DNA from: Bacteroidales bacterium
Lineage (GTDB): Bacteria > Bacteroidota > Bacteroidia > Bacteroidales > UBA932
Reading direction: 5' to 3'
Assembly: GCA_015060395.1 (NCBI GenBank)
Contig: SUYP01000010.1
Coordinates: 1 to 64,000, forward strand
Length of the DNA stretch: 64,000 nt
The translations under genes and the position numbers were made by a program. Below, piece after piece: positions 55,071-63,834 of the stretch (positions are counted from its first letter, which is position 1; each line of letters begins with the position of its first letter). The notes below the pieces were generated by a model. That model did no database searches, was not told where the DNA came from, and worked only from the letters and a program-made list of their open reading frames with translations.

Positions 55071-57224
55071 ATGAAGACTTATTCTACACAAAACATCCGT
55101 AATGTGGTTCTGCTTGGTAGCACCAAGGCAGGTAAGACCACATTATCTGAAGCGATGCTTTACGAAGGCAAGGTGATTGACAGAAGAGGTACCGTAGAGG
55201 CAAAGAATACCGTTTCTGACAATGCCGAGATCGAGCAGATGAACCAGAGATCCATTTATGCGACTCCGCTCTATGCAGAGTTTATGGATACAAAATTCAA
55301 CATTATCGATACTCCGGGTGCAGATGACTTCGTAGGTGGAGCAGTTTCAGCATTCAAGGTATGCGATACAGGTGTTCTCGTAGTGAACGCACAGCAGGGC
55401 GTCGAGGTGGGTACTCAGATCTTCTCACGCTATGCAAAAGAATATAAGATTCCTCTTATCGTGGCTGTGAACCAGCTTGACGGTGAGAAGGCAAACTGGG
55501 AGGGAACTCTCGAGTCTATGAAAGAGGCATTCGGCAACAAGCCTGTAGTGGTTCAGTATCCTGTAAATGCCGGTACTGAGTTTGACGGATTCATCGACGT
55601 CCTCAAGATGAAGTATTATCGTTTTGCCGGTGATACAGGAAAGCGTGAGGATCTCGAGATTCCTGCAGATCAGGTTGACGAGGCTGAAGAGCTCAGAAAT
55701 GCCCTTATCGAGCGTGCCGCTGAGTACGACGATACACTTATGGAGACATTCTTCGAGCAGGGCGTTCTTTCAGAAGACGAAATCAGAAAGGGTCTTGGTA
55801 TCGGTATCCGCCAGGGTGATGTAATGCCGATCTTCTGCCTTTCTGCAAAGAAGGACATCGGTGTAAAACGTCTTATGGAGTTCACAATCCGCGTAGCGGC
55901 TTCTCCAGCTGAGCGTATCGGTGTTACAAAGGATGGAAAAGAGATCGAGTGCAAGCAGGACGGTCCTGTTTCACTCTTCATATATAAGACAGCTGTGGAG
56001 CAGCACCTCGGTGAGGTTGCATACTTCAAGGTGATGTCAGGAAAGCTTGTCGAGGGATCGGATCTCGAGAACCCTGAGACAGGTGACAAGGAAAGAATCA
56101 CTGCTATCTATGCAGTCGCAGGTAAGAAGAAGGAGAAGGTTACAGAGCTCGTTGCCGGTGACATCGGATGTACAGTGAAGCTCCGTGCAGCAAAGACAAA
56201 CGTGACTCTCTGTACTCCAGGTGCAGAAATCGCATATCTGGACATCAAGTTCCCTCACTATAAGTATCGTTGTGCTGTAAAGGCTAAGGATGCAAAGGAT
56301 GAGGAGAAGGTAAGCGAAGCTATGGCAAGAATCGCTGCTGAGGATCCTACATACATCATCGAGTATCACAAGGAGATGAAGCAGACTATCCTTAAGGGTC
56401 AGGGTGAGCAGCACGTGAACACTCTCAAGTGGAGACTCCAGAACGAGAACAAGCTCGAGATCGAGTTCTCAGCTCCAAAGATCTCTTACCGTGAGACCAT
56501 CACTAAGGTTGCTTGTGCAGACTATCGTCACAAGAAGCAGTCAGGTGGTGCCGGCCAGTTCGGTGAGGTTCACCTCCTCGTGGCTCCTTATCAGGAGGGC
56601 GTTGACCCAGGTAACCGTTTCAAGGTTGACGGCAAGGAAGTTGTCCTCAACATCAAGGGTAAGGAAGAGTATGACCTTCCTTGGGGCGGTAAGCTCGAGT
56701 ACTACAACTGCGTAGTCGGTGGTGCTATCGATGCACGCTTTATGCCTGCTATCCTCAAGGGTATCAACGAGAAGATGAGCGAAGGTCCTCTTACAGGTTC
56801 ACTTGCACGTGACATCCGCGTTTACGTTTACGATGGTAAGATGCATCCGGTTGACTCAAATGAAATCTCATTCGTACTCGCATCACGTAATGCATTCAAG
56901 GAGGCGTTCCGTATTGCAGGTCCGAAGATTATGGAGCCAATCTATAACGTAGAGGTTCTCACTCCATCTGATTATATGGGTGCTTGTATGTCTGATCTCC
57001 AGAACCGCCGTGCCCTCATCGAAGGAATGGGCGAGGACAAGGGATTCAGCACCATCAAGGCAAGAGTTCCGCTCGCAGAGCTCTACCGTTACTCAACAAC
57101 TCTCAGCTCCCTCACATCAGGTAGCGCAACATTCACAATGGACTTCGCTGACTATCAGCCTGTTCCAGGTGATGTACAGGAGAAGCTCCTGAAGGCGTAC
57201 CTCGAGGAAGAAAAAGAAGACTAA
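55071..57224 (+). CDS. EF-G paralog (EF-G2 type) lacking the catalytic histidine
   Basis: The 717-aa protein has the five-domain layout of elongation factor G. The GTPase site is altered: P-loop GSTKAGKT (16-23) instead of GHVDAGKT, switch II DTPGADDF (80-87) with Ala84 in place of the catalytic His, and NQLD (134-137) for NKxD. Domain IV (QSGGAGQFGEVHLLV) and domain V (PLAELYRYSTTLSSLTSGSATF) are well kept, so ribosome binding should be retained. Bacteroides has a comparable paralog reported to work without GTP hydrolysis. Start ATG 55071 follows a good promoter; the upstream frame crosses it. Strongly biased codons indicate high expression. Confidence 0.88.
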   Translation: MKTYSTQNIRNVVLLGSTKAGKTTLSEAMLYEGKVIDRRGTVEAKNTVSDNAEIEQMNQRSIYATPLYAEFMDTKFNIIDTPGADDFVGGAVSAFKVCDTGVLVVNAQQGVEVGTQIFSRYAKEYKIPLIVAVNQLDGEKANWEGTLESMKEAFGNKPVVVQYPVNAGTEFDGFIDVLKMKYYRFAGDTGKREDLEIPADQVDEAEELRNALIERAAEYDDTLMETFFEQGVLSEDEIRKGLGIGIRQGDVMPIFCLSAKKDIGVKRLMEFTIRVAASPAERIGVTKDGKEIECKQDGPVSLFIYKTAVEQHLGEVAYFKVMSGKLVEGSDLENPETGDKERITAIYAVAGKKKEKVTELVAGDIGCTVKLRAAKTNVTLCTPGAEIAYLDIKFPHYKYRCAVKAKDAKDEEKVSEAMARIAAEDPTYIIEYHKEMKQTILKGQGEQHVNTLKWRLQNENKLEIEFSAPKISYRETITKVACADYRHKKQSGGAGQFGEVHLLVAPYQEGVDPGNRFKVDGKEVVLNIKGKEEYDLPWGGKLEYYNCVVGGAIDARFMPAILKGINEKMSEGPLTGSLARDIRVYVYDGKMHPVDSNEISFVLASRNAFKEAFRIAGPKIMEPIYNVEVLTPSDYMGACMSDLQNRRALIEGMGEDKGFSTIKARVPLAELYRYSTTLSSLTSGSATFTMDFADYQPVPGDVQEKLLKAYLEEEKED

Positions 57225-57248
57225 ATGAAATTTCACTGATAAATATTC

Positions 57249-57280
57249 AAAGGCGATCTGGAAACGGATCGCCTTTGTTG
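57249..57280 (+). terminator. Terminator behind the EF-G paralog
   Basis: AAGGCGATC (57250-57258) pairs with GATCGCCTT (57267-57275) around an 8-base loop and leads into TTTGTTGTG. Confidence 0.7.
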
Positions 57281-57282
57281 TG

Positions 57283-57315
57283 TTTATGATTATAGGGGAA
57301 TAAATTCTATCTTTG
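57283..57315 (+). promoter_or_regulatory. Promoter of the GH2 gene
   Basis: TATCTTTG at 57308-57315 is an exact -7 box, 20 bases before the start codon. A weak TTTA at 57283-57286 stands for the -33 element. Confidence 0.55.
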
Positions 57316-57335
57316 TCATTACTAACACAGAATAT

Positions 57336-60300
57336 ATGAAAAGCACTATGACTGCCTTGGTTCTGCTGCTGTGCGCCGTTGCTGTTTCAGCGCAGGACAG
57401 ACCGTTTATGGAAGATCTTTCCTATTATGTGGAGAATCTTGAGATGTTCGAACTCAATCAGGAGGATGGACGTTCCTATCATATTCCGGACAAGAGTATT
57501 TCACTCAATGGAGAGTGGAAGTTCAGATATGCAGAATCTCCGGACCAAATCCCTGCTGACTTCTTCAGGAGCGGATTCAATGACAGGAAATGGGACTATA
57601 TCCCGGTACCGTCGAACTGGGAGATGCAAGGCTATGGTGAGCCGCTTTTCAGAAATGTGACCACTCCTTTCCCGAACAGTATGCCGTCAGAGATGCTGGA
57701 CTCTCTGCGTAAGGTGATCGACGGAAGATTGCCTGCTGACGAAAATGAGAGAAGATGGGCGCAGTACCAGCTCTCCGGAGGCGTCAGCAGGGATCCTTTT
57801 GCCGTTGAGGTGCCATCTGTTCCTGAAATCAATCCTACAGGTGCTTACAGGACAAGCTTCACCATTCCTGCATCCTGGAAGGGGGACAGGATATTCCTCC
57901 GTATGGAAAAGGTGGCCTCGGCATCATTCGTATGGGTGAACGGACAGCAGGTGGGATATAATGAAGGTGCACAGGAGCCGGCCGAGTATGATATCACCAG
58001 ATATGTGAAACCGGGGAAGAACACTCTTGCCGTACTTGTGTTGAAATATAGCGACGGCTATTATCTGGAAGGTCAGGACTATTGGAGACTTGCCGGAATA
58101 TTTGATGACGTGTGGGTATTTGCCACCCCTCAGGCCCGTATCTTCGACTGGCAGGTCATCACTGATTTCGATAAGGGATATATGGATTCAGAACTGGATA
58201 TAACCGTGGATGTACGGGGCTATAATCCTGAAAATAAGGATTATAGGGTTAGTGCTCAGATCAGCCGGAATGGTCGGGAGGTGGCTGTGATGGCAGCAGA
58301 TCCTTTCAAGCTCGGGTCTGACGACAGATATTCCGTGAAGCTCAGCACCATTGTAGGATCTCCGGAAAAATGGACATCGGAGACACCGGCACTTTATGAT
58401 ATGACCCTCACCCTTTCGGATGATTCGGGAAATGTTATAGACAAGGTGACAAAGCGCATCGGTTTCAAGAAGACCGAAATCATCGACGGAGTCTTCTACC
58501 TCAATGGGGTGCCGTTGAAAGTCAATGCACAATGCTCCCATATGCAGCATCCCGTGACGGGACATTATATAACCGAAGAGGTGATCCGCAAGGATATGGA
58601 GATTCTCAAGCAGTTCGGCTTCAATGCTGTCAGGACTTCCCACTATCCTCCTGTGAACCGCTATCTGGAGCTTGCAGACGAATATGGACTTTATATCATA
58701 GATGAGACCGGGGATGAAGCACACGCGACAGAATATGTATGCTCAATGCCGGAATTTACGGAAATGTATCGTGAAAGGGTGAGAAGGATGGTGCTCCGTG
58801 ACAGGAATCATATATCCGTGCTGTTCTGGAGTGCCGGAAACGAGAGCGGAGAGAGTTTCAATATAAATGAAGTCATAGCCGAAGGAAAGAAATATGATCC
58901 TACACGGTTCTGGATGTATGGAGGAAATGCTGCGGTACATCCGGCAGAAGAGATTGTCGGGCCTCGTTATCCGACACCTGTCGAGCACGAACTGCGTTAC
59001 GGATTCAATCCTCAGGACAGGCGTCCGTCGTTTATGGACGAGTATCTTTCCGTGGCAGGAAACGGCTGCGGCGGCCTGGACGACTTCTGGAACGAGATAT
59101 ATGACCATCCGAGCCTTATGGGTGGTGCTTTGTGGGACTTTGTCAGTGTGGGCATAGACCAGCCAGTGCGTGCTTTGAAGGATTCTTCACCGTATGCTAC
59201 TCCGGCTCATATTATGGGCAGGGCGAAGCTGGTGTCCGGTCTGACGGGAAAGGCTATTGATCTGAATAAACTTGACCAATGGGTACAGGTCTATCCTTCT
59301 GATAATGTGGAGATTGACGGGGACAAGCTGACCCTGACCCTTGATGTTTATCCCCGTCGTTTCAATGCCAGCGGAGGATATATGATTACCAAGGGAAGCA
59401 ATCAATATGGCTTGAGGCAGAACGGAATGGATAAACTGGACTTTTATATTGATACAGGACGCCGGGAAGTGCTGACGGTGGATCTTCCTTCTGACTGGCA
59501 GGATGTATGGCATAATGTGACAGCCGTATATGACGGCTCCAGGATGATGGTTTATATTGACGGAAAACCTGTCGGAGAAAGACCTGCGAGCGGAAATATC
59601 CGCAATCTGCCGCTTTCCCTCTGCATCGGAAGGGATGAGCAGAGATGCGGACAGGAGACCAATGAATATATCTGCGATGCGGTCATAGACAATGTGGGAA
59701 TCTTCGATAAGGCCGTGAAGCCGTCGGATGGTTTCAATGCCGAGGAGTCTGTACTCTGGCTTGATTTTGAGTCCGAGAGCTATGAGGGTACATTCTGGTC
59801 ATACGGCGTAGGTGCAAGAACATACGGAAGTATATGGCCGGACAGGACACCGCAGCCGGAGATGTGGCAGATGAAGAAGAGTGTACAGCCTCTTTCTTTC
59901 AGCCTTCTCGATCCCGAAAACGGTATTGTGGAGGTCTGGAACAGGAACCATTTCATCAATGCTGATTACTACAGGACAGTCTGGGCTGTCACTGCGGACA
60001 ATGATGTGGTGGCTTCTGGAGAGCTTCCTCTTGATGTGGATCCTTTGACCCGCTCGATCGTGAAGATTCCATATCTGAAGCCGTCAATTGTCCCCGGCAA
60101 GGAGTACAGACTTGACATCAGTTCTATGCTCAGGGAGGATGAAATCTGGGCAGAAGCCGGATATGAAGTATCTTGGGAACAGTTCGAGCTTAAGAACTGG
60201 AATCTGCCTGCAGAAAAGGCCGGTCGTGCTTTTTCGGATGTCACTGTAGAAGAAACTGACGGCAGGATCAGGCTTTCCGGCAATGGATTCTCTTATTCCT

Positions 60301-61202
60301 TCGACTCTTCCACCGGCGAACTTGTATCGATTCTTTCAGATGGTAAGGAGGTACTTTCTTCTCCGCTCAGACTCAATGTATGGAGGGCTCCGCTGGCCAA
60401 TGAGCTTGACGGCTGGAATGCATATAGTGCCGGTGCGTCGAGATCATCCGGATACGGAAGCATAGGCCACTCAAACACCCTTGCCGCACACTATTATTCA
60501 GCCGGACTTGACAATCTCGGCCAGGCGGTGGCATCGGTTTCAGCCCGCGCTTTTGAAGGAGGAGCGGCTGTGGATGTACGCGAACTTATCCTTCTTGGAG
60601 GAGGTCGGGGAGAGACAAGGCAGCTGGATCAATATATAAGCGGAATGTCCTTTGACGGCTTTGAAAGTATTTGGAGCTATATCGTTTACGGAGATGGTAC
60701 GGTAAAGATCCGTCACACGGTCAAGCCTCAGGGCACTATGCCTCCTTATCTGCCTCGCATAGGAGTCACATTCGGCTTGGATGGATCTCTGAGCAATGTT
60801 CAGTGGTACGGAAGAGGCCCTCAGGCAAACTATCCTGACCGCAAGAGCGGATATCGTCTTGGTATCTGGACATCCACTGTCGAGGATATGTACGAACCAT
60901 ACCTCATACCGCAGGATTACGGTCTGAGGACAGACAACAGATGGGTGAGGATGACTGACTCCGACGGAAAGGGTGTGGAACTGTCAGTCGATCATCTGTT
61001 CAATTTCAATGCATATCCATACACGACAGACAACCTCACAAAGTCAGTCTATCAGTACCAGCTTCAGAAAACGGAGGATATAACCTTCAATCTCGACTAT
61101 GCCACATCAGGTGTCGGCTGTACCGCACGAGGCATCTTCGATGCATACAGGGTATATCCTCAGGGCTATGAAAGGACCATCACCATCAGACTCATTCGTT
61201 AG
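57336..61202 (+). CDS. GH2 family beta-galactosidase-like protein with inserted LamG domain
   Basis: The 1288-aa protein has a signal peptide (ALVLLLCAVAVSAQ). Its N-terminal GH2 sugar-binding domain (SLNGEWKFRYAESPD, VPSNWEMQGYGEPLF), immunoglobulin-like domain and TIM barrel resemble LacZ-type GH2 enzymes. The acid/base is in FWSAGNESGE (about E503) and the likely nucleophile in FMDEY (about E569). A concanavalin-like LamG domain (about 640-800, WHNVTAVYDGSRMMVYIDGK) is inserted after the barrel. The C-terminus is the LacZ small-chain domain (WYGRGPQANYPDR). It probably removes beta-galactose or a related sugar from complex glycans in the periplasm. It has its own promoter and no SusCD pair. 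Confidence 0.93.
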   Translation: MKSTMTALVLLLCAVAVSAQDRPFMEDLSYYVENLEMFELNQEDGRSYHIPDKSISLNGEWKFRYAESPDQIPADFFRSGFNDRKWDYIPVPSNWEMQGYGEPLFRNVTTPFPNSMPSEMLDSLRKVIDGRLPADENERRWAQYQLSGGVSRDPFAVEVPSVPEINPTGAYRTSFTIPASWKGDRIFLRMEKVASASFVWVNGQQVGYNEGAQEPAEYDITRYVKPGKNTLAVLVLKYSDGYYLEGQDYWRLAGIFDDVWVFATPQARIFDWQVITDFDKGYMDSELDITVDVRGYNPENKDYRVSAQISRNGREVAVMAADPFKLGSDDRYSVKLSTIVGSPEKWTSETPALYDMTLTLSDDSGNVIDKVTKRIGFKKTEIIDGVFYLNGVPLKVNAQCSHMQHPVTGHYITEEVIRKDMEILKQFGFNAVRTSHYPPVNRYLELADEYGLYIIDETGDEAHATEYVCSMPEFTEMYRERVRRMVLRDRNHISVLFWSAGNESGESFNINEVIAEGKKYDPTRFWMYGGNAAVHPAEEIVGPRYPTPVEHELRYGFNPQDRRPSFMDEYLSVAGNGCGGLDDFWNEIYDHPSLMGGALWDFVSVGIDQPVRALKDSSPYATPAHIMGRAKLVSGLTGKAIDLNKLDQWVQVYPSDNVEIDGDKLTLTLDVYPRRFNASGGYMITKGSNQYGLRQNGMDKLDFYIDTGRREVLTVDLPSDWQDVWHNVTAVYDGSRMMVYIDGKPVGERPASGNIRNLPLSLCIGRDEQRCGQETNEYICDAVIDNVGIFDKAVKPSDGFNAEESVLWLDFESESYEGTFWSYGVGARTYGSIWPDRTPQPEMWQMKKSVQPLSFSLLDPENGIVEVWNRNHFINADYYRTVWAVTADNDVVASGELPLDVDPLTRSIVKIPYLKPSIVPGKEYRLDISSMLREDEIWAEAGYEVSWEQFELKNWNLPAEKAGRAFSDVTVEETDGRIRLSGNGFSYSFDSSTGELVSILSDGKEVLSSPLRLNVWRAPLANELDGWNAYSAGASRSSGYGSIGHSNTLAAHYYSAGLDNLGQAVASVSARAFEGGAAVDVRELILLGGGRGETRQLDQYISGMSFDGFESIWSYIVYGDGTVKIRHTVKPQGTMPPYLPRIGVTFGLDGSLSNVQWYGRGPQANYPDRKSGYRLGIWTSTVEDMYEPYLIPQDYGLRTDNRWVRMTDSDGKGVELSVDHLFNFNAYPYTTDNLTKSVYQYQLQKTEDITFNLDYATSGVGCTARGIFDAYRVYPQGYERTITIRLIR

Positions 61203-61269
61203 ACTTGGCATTCATTAATATCCTGGCTTGGATTTTAATGATTTGCGTAATTTGTTATACGTCAATTAG

Positions 61270-61315
61270 TTAAGGTATTCAGGGTCGGTATTTTCACCGA
61301 CCCTGAATGCCTTAA
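61270..61315. terminator. 20-bp hairpin between GH2 and the convergent reductase gene
   Basis: Arms 61270-61289 and 61296-61315 pair throughout with one T-G pair and a 6-base loop. It serves both convergent genes by position, though long T-tracts are missing on both sides. Confidence 0.65.
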
Positions 61316-61359
61316 TGTGCTGAAAATTAATCAGTTGTATATTACACTGGTGATGACGT

Positions 61360-62004
61360 CTATCTGATGAAATTGGTCATCACCGGCTTTTCCTTGACTG
61401 GGTCAGGGATGCCGGCGGCGCGTCCGGCTTCGATACATTTCAGGAGCCAGGCCATATTGCGTCCGAGTTCGCGCATTACCTGCATTCCCTCCTCGTCCTG
61501 ACGCACCTGGTCTGGGGTGCTGCCGTGTACCATATTCCAATATTTTGAGGATACTACAGGCATTGATGAAATGGTGAAGTATTTGTTTATCTGGTCAAAG
61601 GCCGCTGTGGTGCCGCCTCGGCGTGCGCTTACGATGCCTGCAGCCGGCTTGTAGCGGAAGATCTTACCCTTGCCGTAGAACGCACGGTCCATAAATGATG
61701 TGAGCGCTCCTGAAAGAGCAGCGTAATGCACGGGACTTCCGAAAACGAAGCCATCGGCCTTTTCCGCCTTGTCCAGGAACTCGTTCACAGGATCATTCAT
61801 AAAGCAGCGCAGCGATGCCGGCTCTCCGTTCGGACCCCTCTTGCAGCAGGCTCCGCATCCGAGACATCCTGATATGGGCTTGACTCCCAGCCAGATCATT
61901 TCAGTTTCCACACCAGCTGCATTAAGCTCCTTCTCCACCTCTGTGAGGGCTGTGTATGTGCATCCCTCCTTGTGGGGGCTGCCGTTTACTAATAGTACCT
62001 TCAT
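61360..62004 (-). CDS. Flavodoxin-like NAD(P)H-dependent oxidoreductase with cysteine cluster
   Basis: The 214-aa protein has the FMN reductase fold: VLLVNGSPHKEGCTYTAL (phosphate loop) and FGSPVHYAALSGALTSFMDRAF (isoalloxazine loop). An inserted SGCLGCGACCKRG plus a later Cys (LRCFMND) resembles the cysteine motif of the iron-sulfur flavoprotein group, but the spacing is not that of a classical ferredoxin. It may reduce quinones, iron chelates or azo compounds with NAD(P)H; the acceptor is unknown. Directly upstream is the 132-bp tandem repeat. Confidence 0.85.
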   Translation of the reverse strand: MKVLLVNGSPHKEGCTYTALTEVEKELNAAGVETEMIWLGVKPISGCLGCGACCKRGPNGEPASLRCFMNDPVNEFLDKAEKADGFVFGSPVHYAALSGALTSFMDRAFYGKGKIFRYKPAAGIVSARRGGTTAAFDQINKYFTISSMPVVSSKYWNMVHGSTPDQVRQDEEGMQVMRELGRNMAWLLKCIEAGRAAGIPDPVKEKPVMTNFIR

Positions 62005-62020
62005 ATTTTCTACCTTATAA

Positions 62021-62340
62021 CTTTATTGAACATTTCTTAACTTATTTCTTTTTTCGAGGACGTGCATAATATGAAAATATGTCAACGTTACCTCTCCCCT
62101 AAATCCCCTCTCTCGGAGATGGGACTTGCCATCGCTTCGCTCAAATTGTCAGCTTTATTGAACATTTCTTAACTTATTTCTTTTTTCGAGGACGTGCATA
62201 ATATGAAAATATGTCAACGTTACCTCTCCCCTGAATCCCCTCTCTCGGAGAGGGGACTTGCCATCGCTTCGCTCGAATTGTCGGCTTTATTGAACATTTC
62301 TTAACTTATTTCTTTTTTCGAGGACGTACATAATATGTCA
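62021..62340. repeat. 132-bp tandem direct repeat, 2.4 copies
   Basis: Units begin at 62021, 62153 and 62285, an exact 132-bp period. Each opens with CTTTATTGAACATTTC and has a CGAGGACG word. The first two copies include a GC-rich hairpin, CCCCTCTCTCGGAGAGGGG, followed by ACTTGCCATCGCTTCGCTC. Copy 1 has a few changes, one of which breaks the stem (GAGATGGG). Copy 3 is cut after about 55 bases. Confidence 0.9.
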
Positions 62341-62462
62341 AAGATAGTGACTTGGTGTCGAAAACCATCAATTCTATGGAAAAAGTTAAACATATAGGAC
62401 CAGTTTAAGGACGAGTATGCTCATAAGAAAAGTTAAAAATCTCTGTTCGCATCTTGATTGGT

Positions 62463-62506
62463 ATAAAATGATGACTGACCTTTGAGAAGGGTAGTCATCA
62501 TTTTAT
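62463..62506. repeat. 14-bp perfect inverted repeat before the RhuM pseudogene
   Basis: ATAAAATGATGACT (62463-62476) is repeated in inverse at 62493-62506 with a 16-base loop. The right arm ends 4 bases before the start codon of the pseudogene, so the hairpin would occlude translation or terminate transcription. Confidence 0.7.
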
Positions 62507-62510
62507 TTAT

Positions 62511-63138
62511 ATGAAAGATAAAGATATTACCGGTGAGATTGTAGTGTATCAGCCGGACGAAATCACGAGGCTGGAGGTGAGAGTTGAGAGTGAAAGTGTG
62601 TGGCTGACGCAAGAGCAGATTGCACAATTGTTTGGGGTAATGCAGCCTGCTATTTCCAAATATATCCGTAACATTTATGCCAGTGGTGAATTGGAATAAA
62701 ACGGCACATATTCCATTTTGGAATATATGGGCAATGATAATCGGCAAAAGTATTCGGTAAAGATGTACAATCTTGATGTCATTTTATCAGTAGGATATAG
62801 GGTAAATTGTAAAAATGCTGTATTATTTCGTCGTTGGGCAAGTTCTGTATTAAAAGAATATCTACTTAAAGGTTATGCTATGAATCATTGTCTTCTCGCT
62901 CTTGAGAACAGGTTCATAGAATATGAACATCGCCTTGATGAATACGAGAAAAAGATCGATTTCTTCGTCCGTACATCGCTTCCTCCTGTTGAGGGAGTCT
63001 TCTATGACGCCAGATATCCACGACCGCTTCCTGATTGTGGATGATGATATTTATCACATAGGTGCTTCCCTTAAGGATCTTGGCAAGAAACTTTTTGCCT
63101 TTTCCAGACTGGAGCTACCGCCGACGATGCTGCTTTAG
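62511..63138 (+). pseudogene. Broken RhuM family gene
   Basis: The frame starts MKDKDITGEIVVYQPDEI and follows the RhuM/Fic-associated family (SVWLTQEQIAQLFGV). It meets an in-frame TAA at 62697-62699 and continues in the same frame with YSILEYMGNDNRQKYS, YNLDVILSVGYRVN and LKEYLLKGYAMN. After LPPVEGVFYD it changes frame, and the C-terminus resumes as IHDRFLIVDDDIYHIGASLK and DLGKKLFAFS. Compared with intact members, the stretch between VEGVF-DG and HDRFL is much too short, so a deletion accompanies the frameshift. At least one nonsense and one deletion/frameshift make it inactive. Confidence 0.85.
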
Positions 63139-63352
63139 ATACTGTTACTCGGATAAAAAACGCCTTGTATAGTGTTTGTGCTACTCAAAAGCAGTTATCC
63201 AAGAACAAAAACGGATATTTCTGTGCTTTTGTCGCCTGGTCAGGTAAATGTTTGCAACATTTTCCGGCATTATGCAGTCTAATATCTGAAACTGTCCGGG
63301 AAATGTCGTCGGGCGGCGTGGAATTAATGTCAAATCTAAAATAATCGGTATT
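63139..63352. other. Intergenic region without recognised gene
   Basis: A start-less open frame of about 75 codons (from about 63120 to 63343) overlaps this space, but no homology is recognised. No hairpin or promoter consensus stands out before the DUF6249 gene. Confidence 0.4.
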
Positions 63353-63790
63353 ATGAATGGAGTTATTGAATTGTTTAACACTCTTCTTCCTATCTTTGTG
63401 ATGGTAGTGCTTCCTGTGATGGTCGTATGGCTGGTGACCCGTGCAAGACTCAAGAAGAATGAGCAGAAGATGGCGGTACTGGTGAAGGCCATCGAGAATG
63501 GTGTGGATATAGATCCTGCGCTTCTGGTAAGTGAGACGGAGGGTGGCCGTAACACTAAGATGAAGCTGGTCAGGAAGCTTACGACTGGAGTAATATGTGC
63601 CATAATCGGATTGGCTGTGCTGATCTGTACTCAACTGGATGCCTTTGAAGGAGTTGCCGGAATTGAGATGCTTTATATCATAGGTGGTGTACTGATTGCA
63701 GTCGGAGCAGCGTATATATTGGCATTTTTTGTCGGCAGGAAATATCTGGCACCGGAGATCGAGGCGGAGGAGAAAAAGCTTCAGAACTAG
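63353..63790 (+). CDS. DUF6249-like membrane protein
   Basis: The 145-aa protein has an N-terminal transmembrane helix (LLPIFVMVVLPVMVVWLVT), a charged cytoplasmic stretch (RARLKKNEQKMAVLVKAIENG, split), and two further helices (LTTGVICAIIGLAVLIC and MLYIIGGVLIAVGAAYILAFF). The pattern fits small DUF6249 proteins that sit beside ECF sigma factors in Bacteroidales. It lies 44 bp before the sigma factor gene and may modulate it; function unproven. Confidence 0.8.
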   Translation: MNGVIELFNTLLPIFVMVVLPVMVVWLVTRARLKKNEQKMAVLVKAIENGVDIDPALLVSETEGGRNTKMKLVRKLTTGVICAIIGLAVLICTQLDAFEGVAGIEMLYIIGGVLIAVGAAYILAFFVGRKYLAPEIEAEEKKLQN

Positions 63791-63834
63791 CTACGACTAG
63801 AAGTGCTTAGTATCTGAAATAGTTGGTTTAGTAG

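Larger units (their letters stand above)
62005..62510. other. Non-coding region with tandem repeat and hairpin
   Basis: Most of this 506-bp space is taken by a 132-bp direct repeat (62021-62340). Next is about 120 bp of AT-rich DNA without recognisable signal. A 14-bp hairpin (62463-62506) lies just before the broken RhuM gene. Confidence 0.6.

Noticed and set aside
62021..62340. CRISPR array
   Set aside because: The repeat unit is 132 bp in direct contact with no spacers, so it is a tandem repeat and not CRISPR.
63120..63343. Open frame of about 75 codons without start, behind the RhuM pseudogene
   Set aside because: No start codon, no ribosome-binding context and no recognised similarity; kept only as an unexplained stretch.
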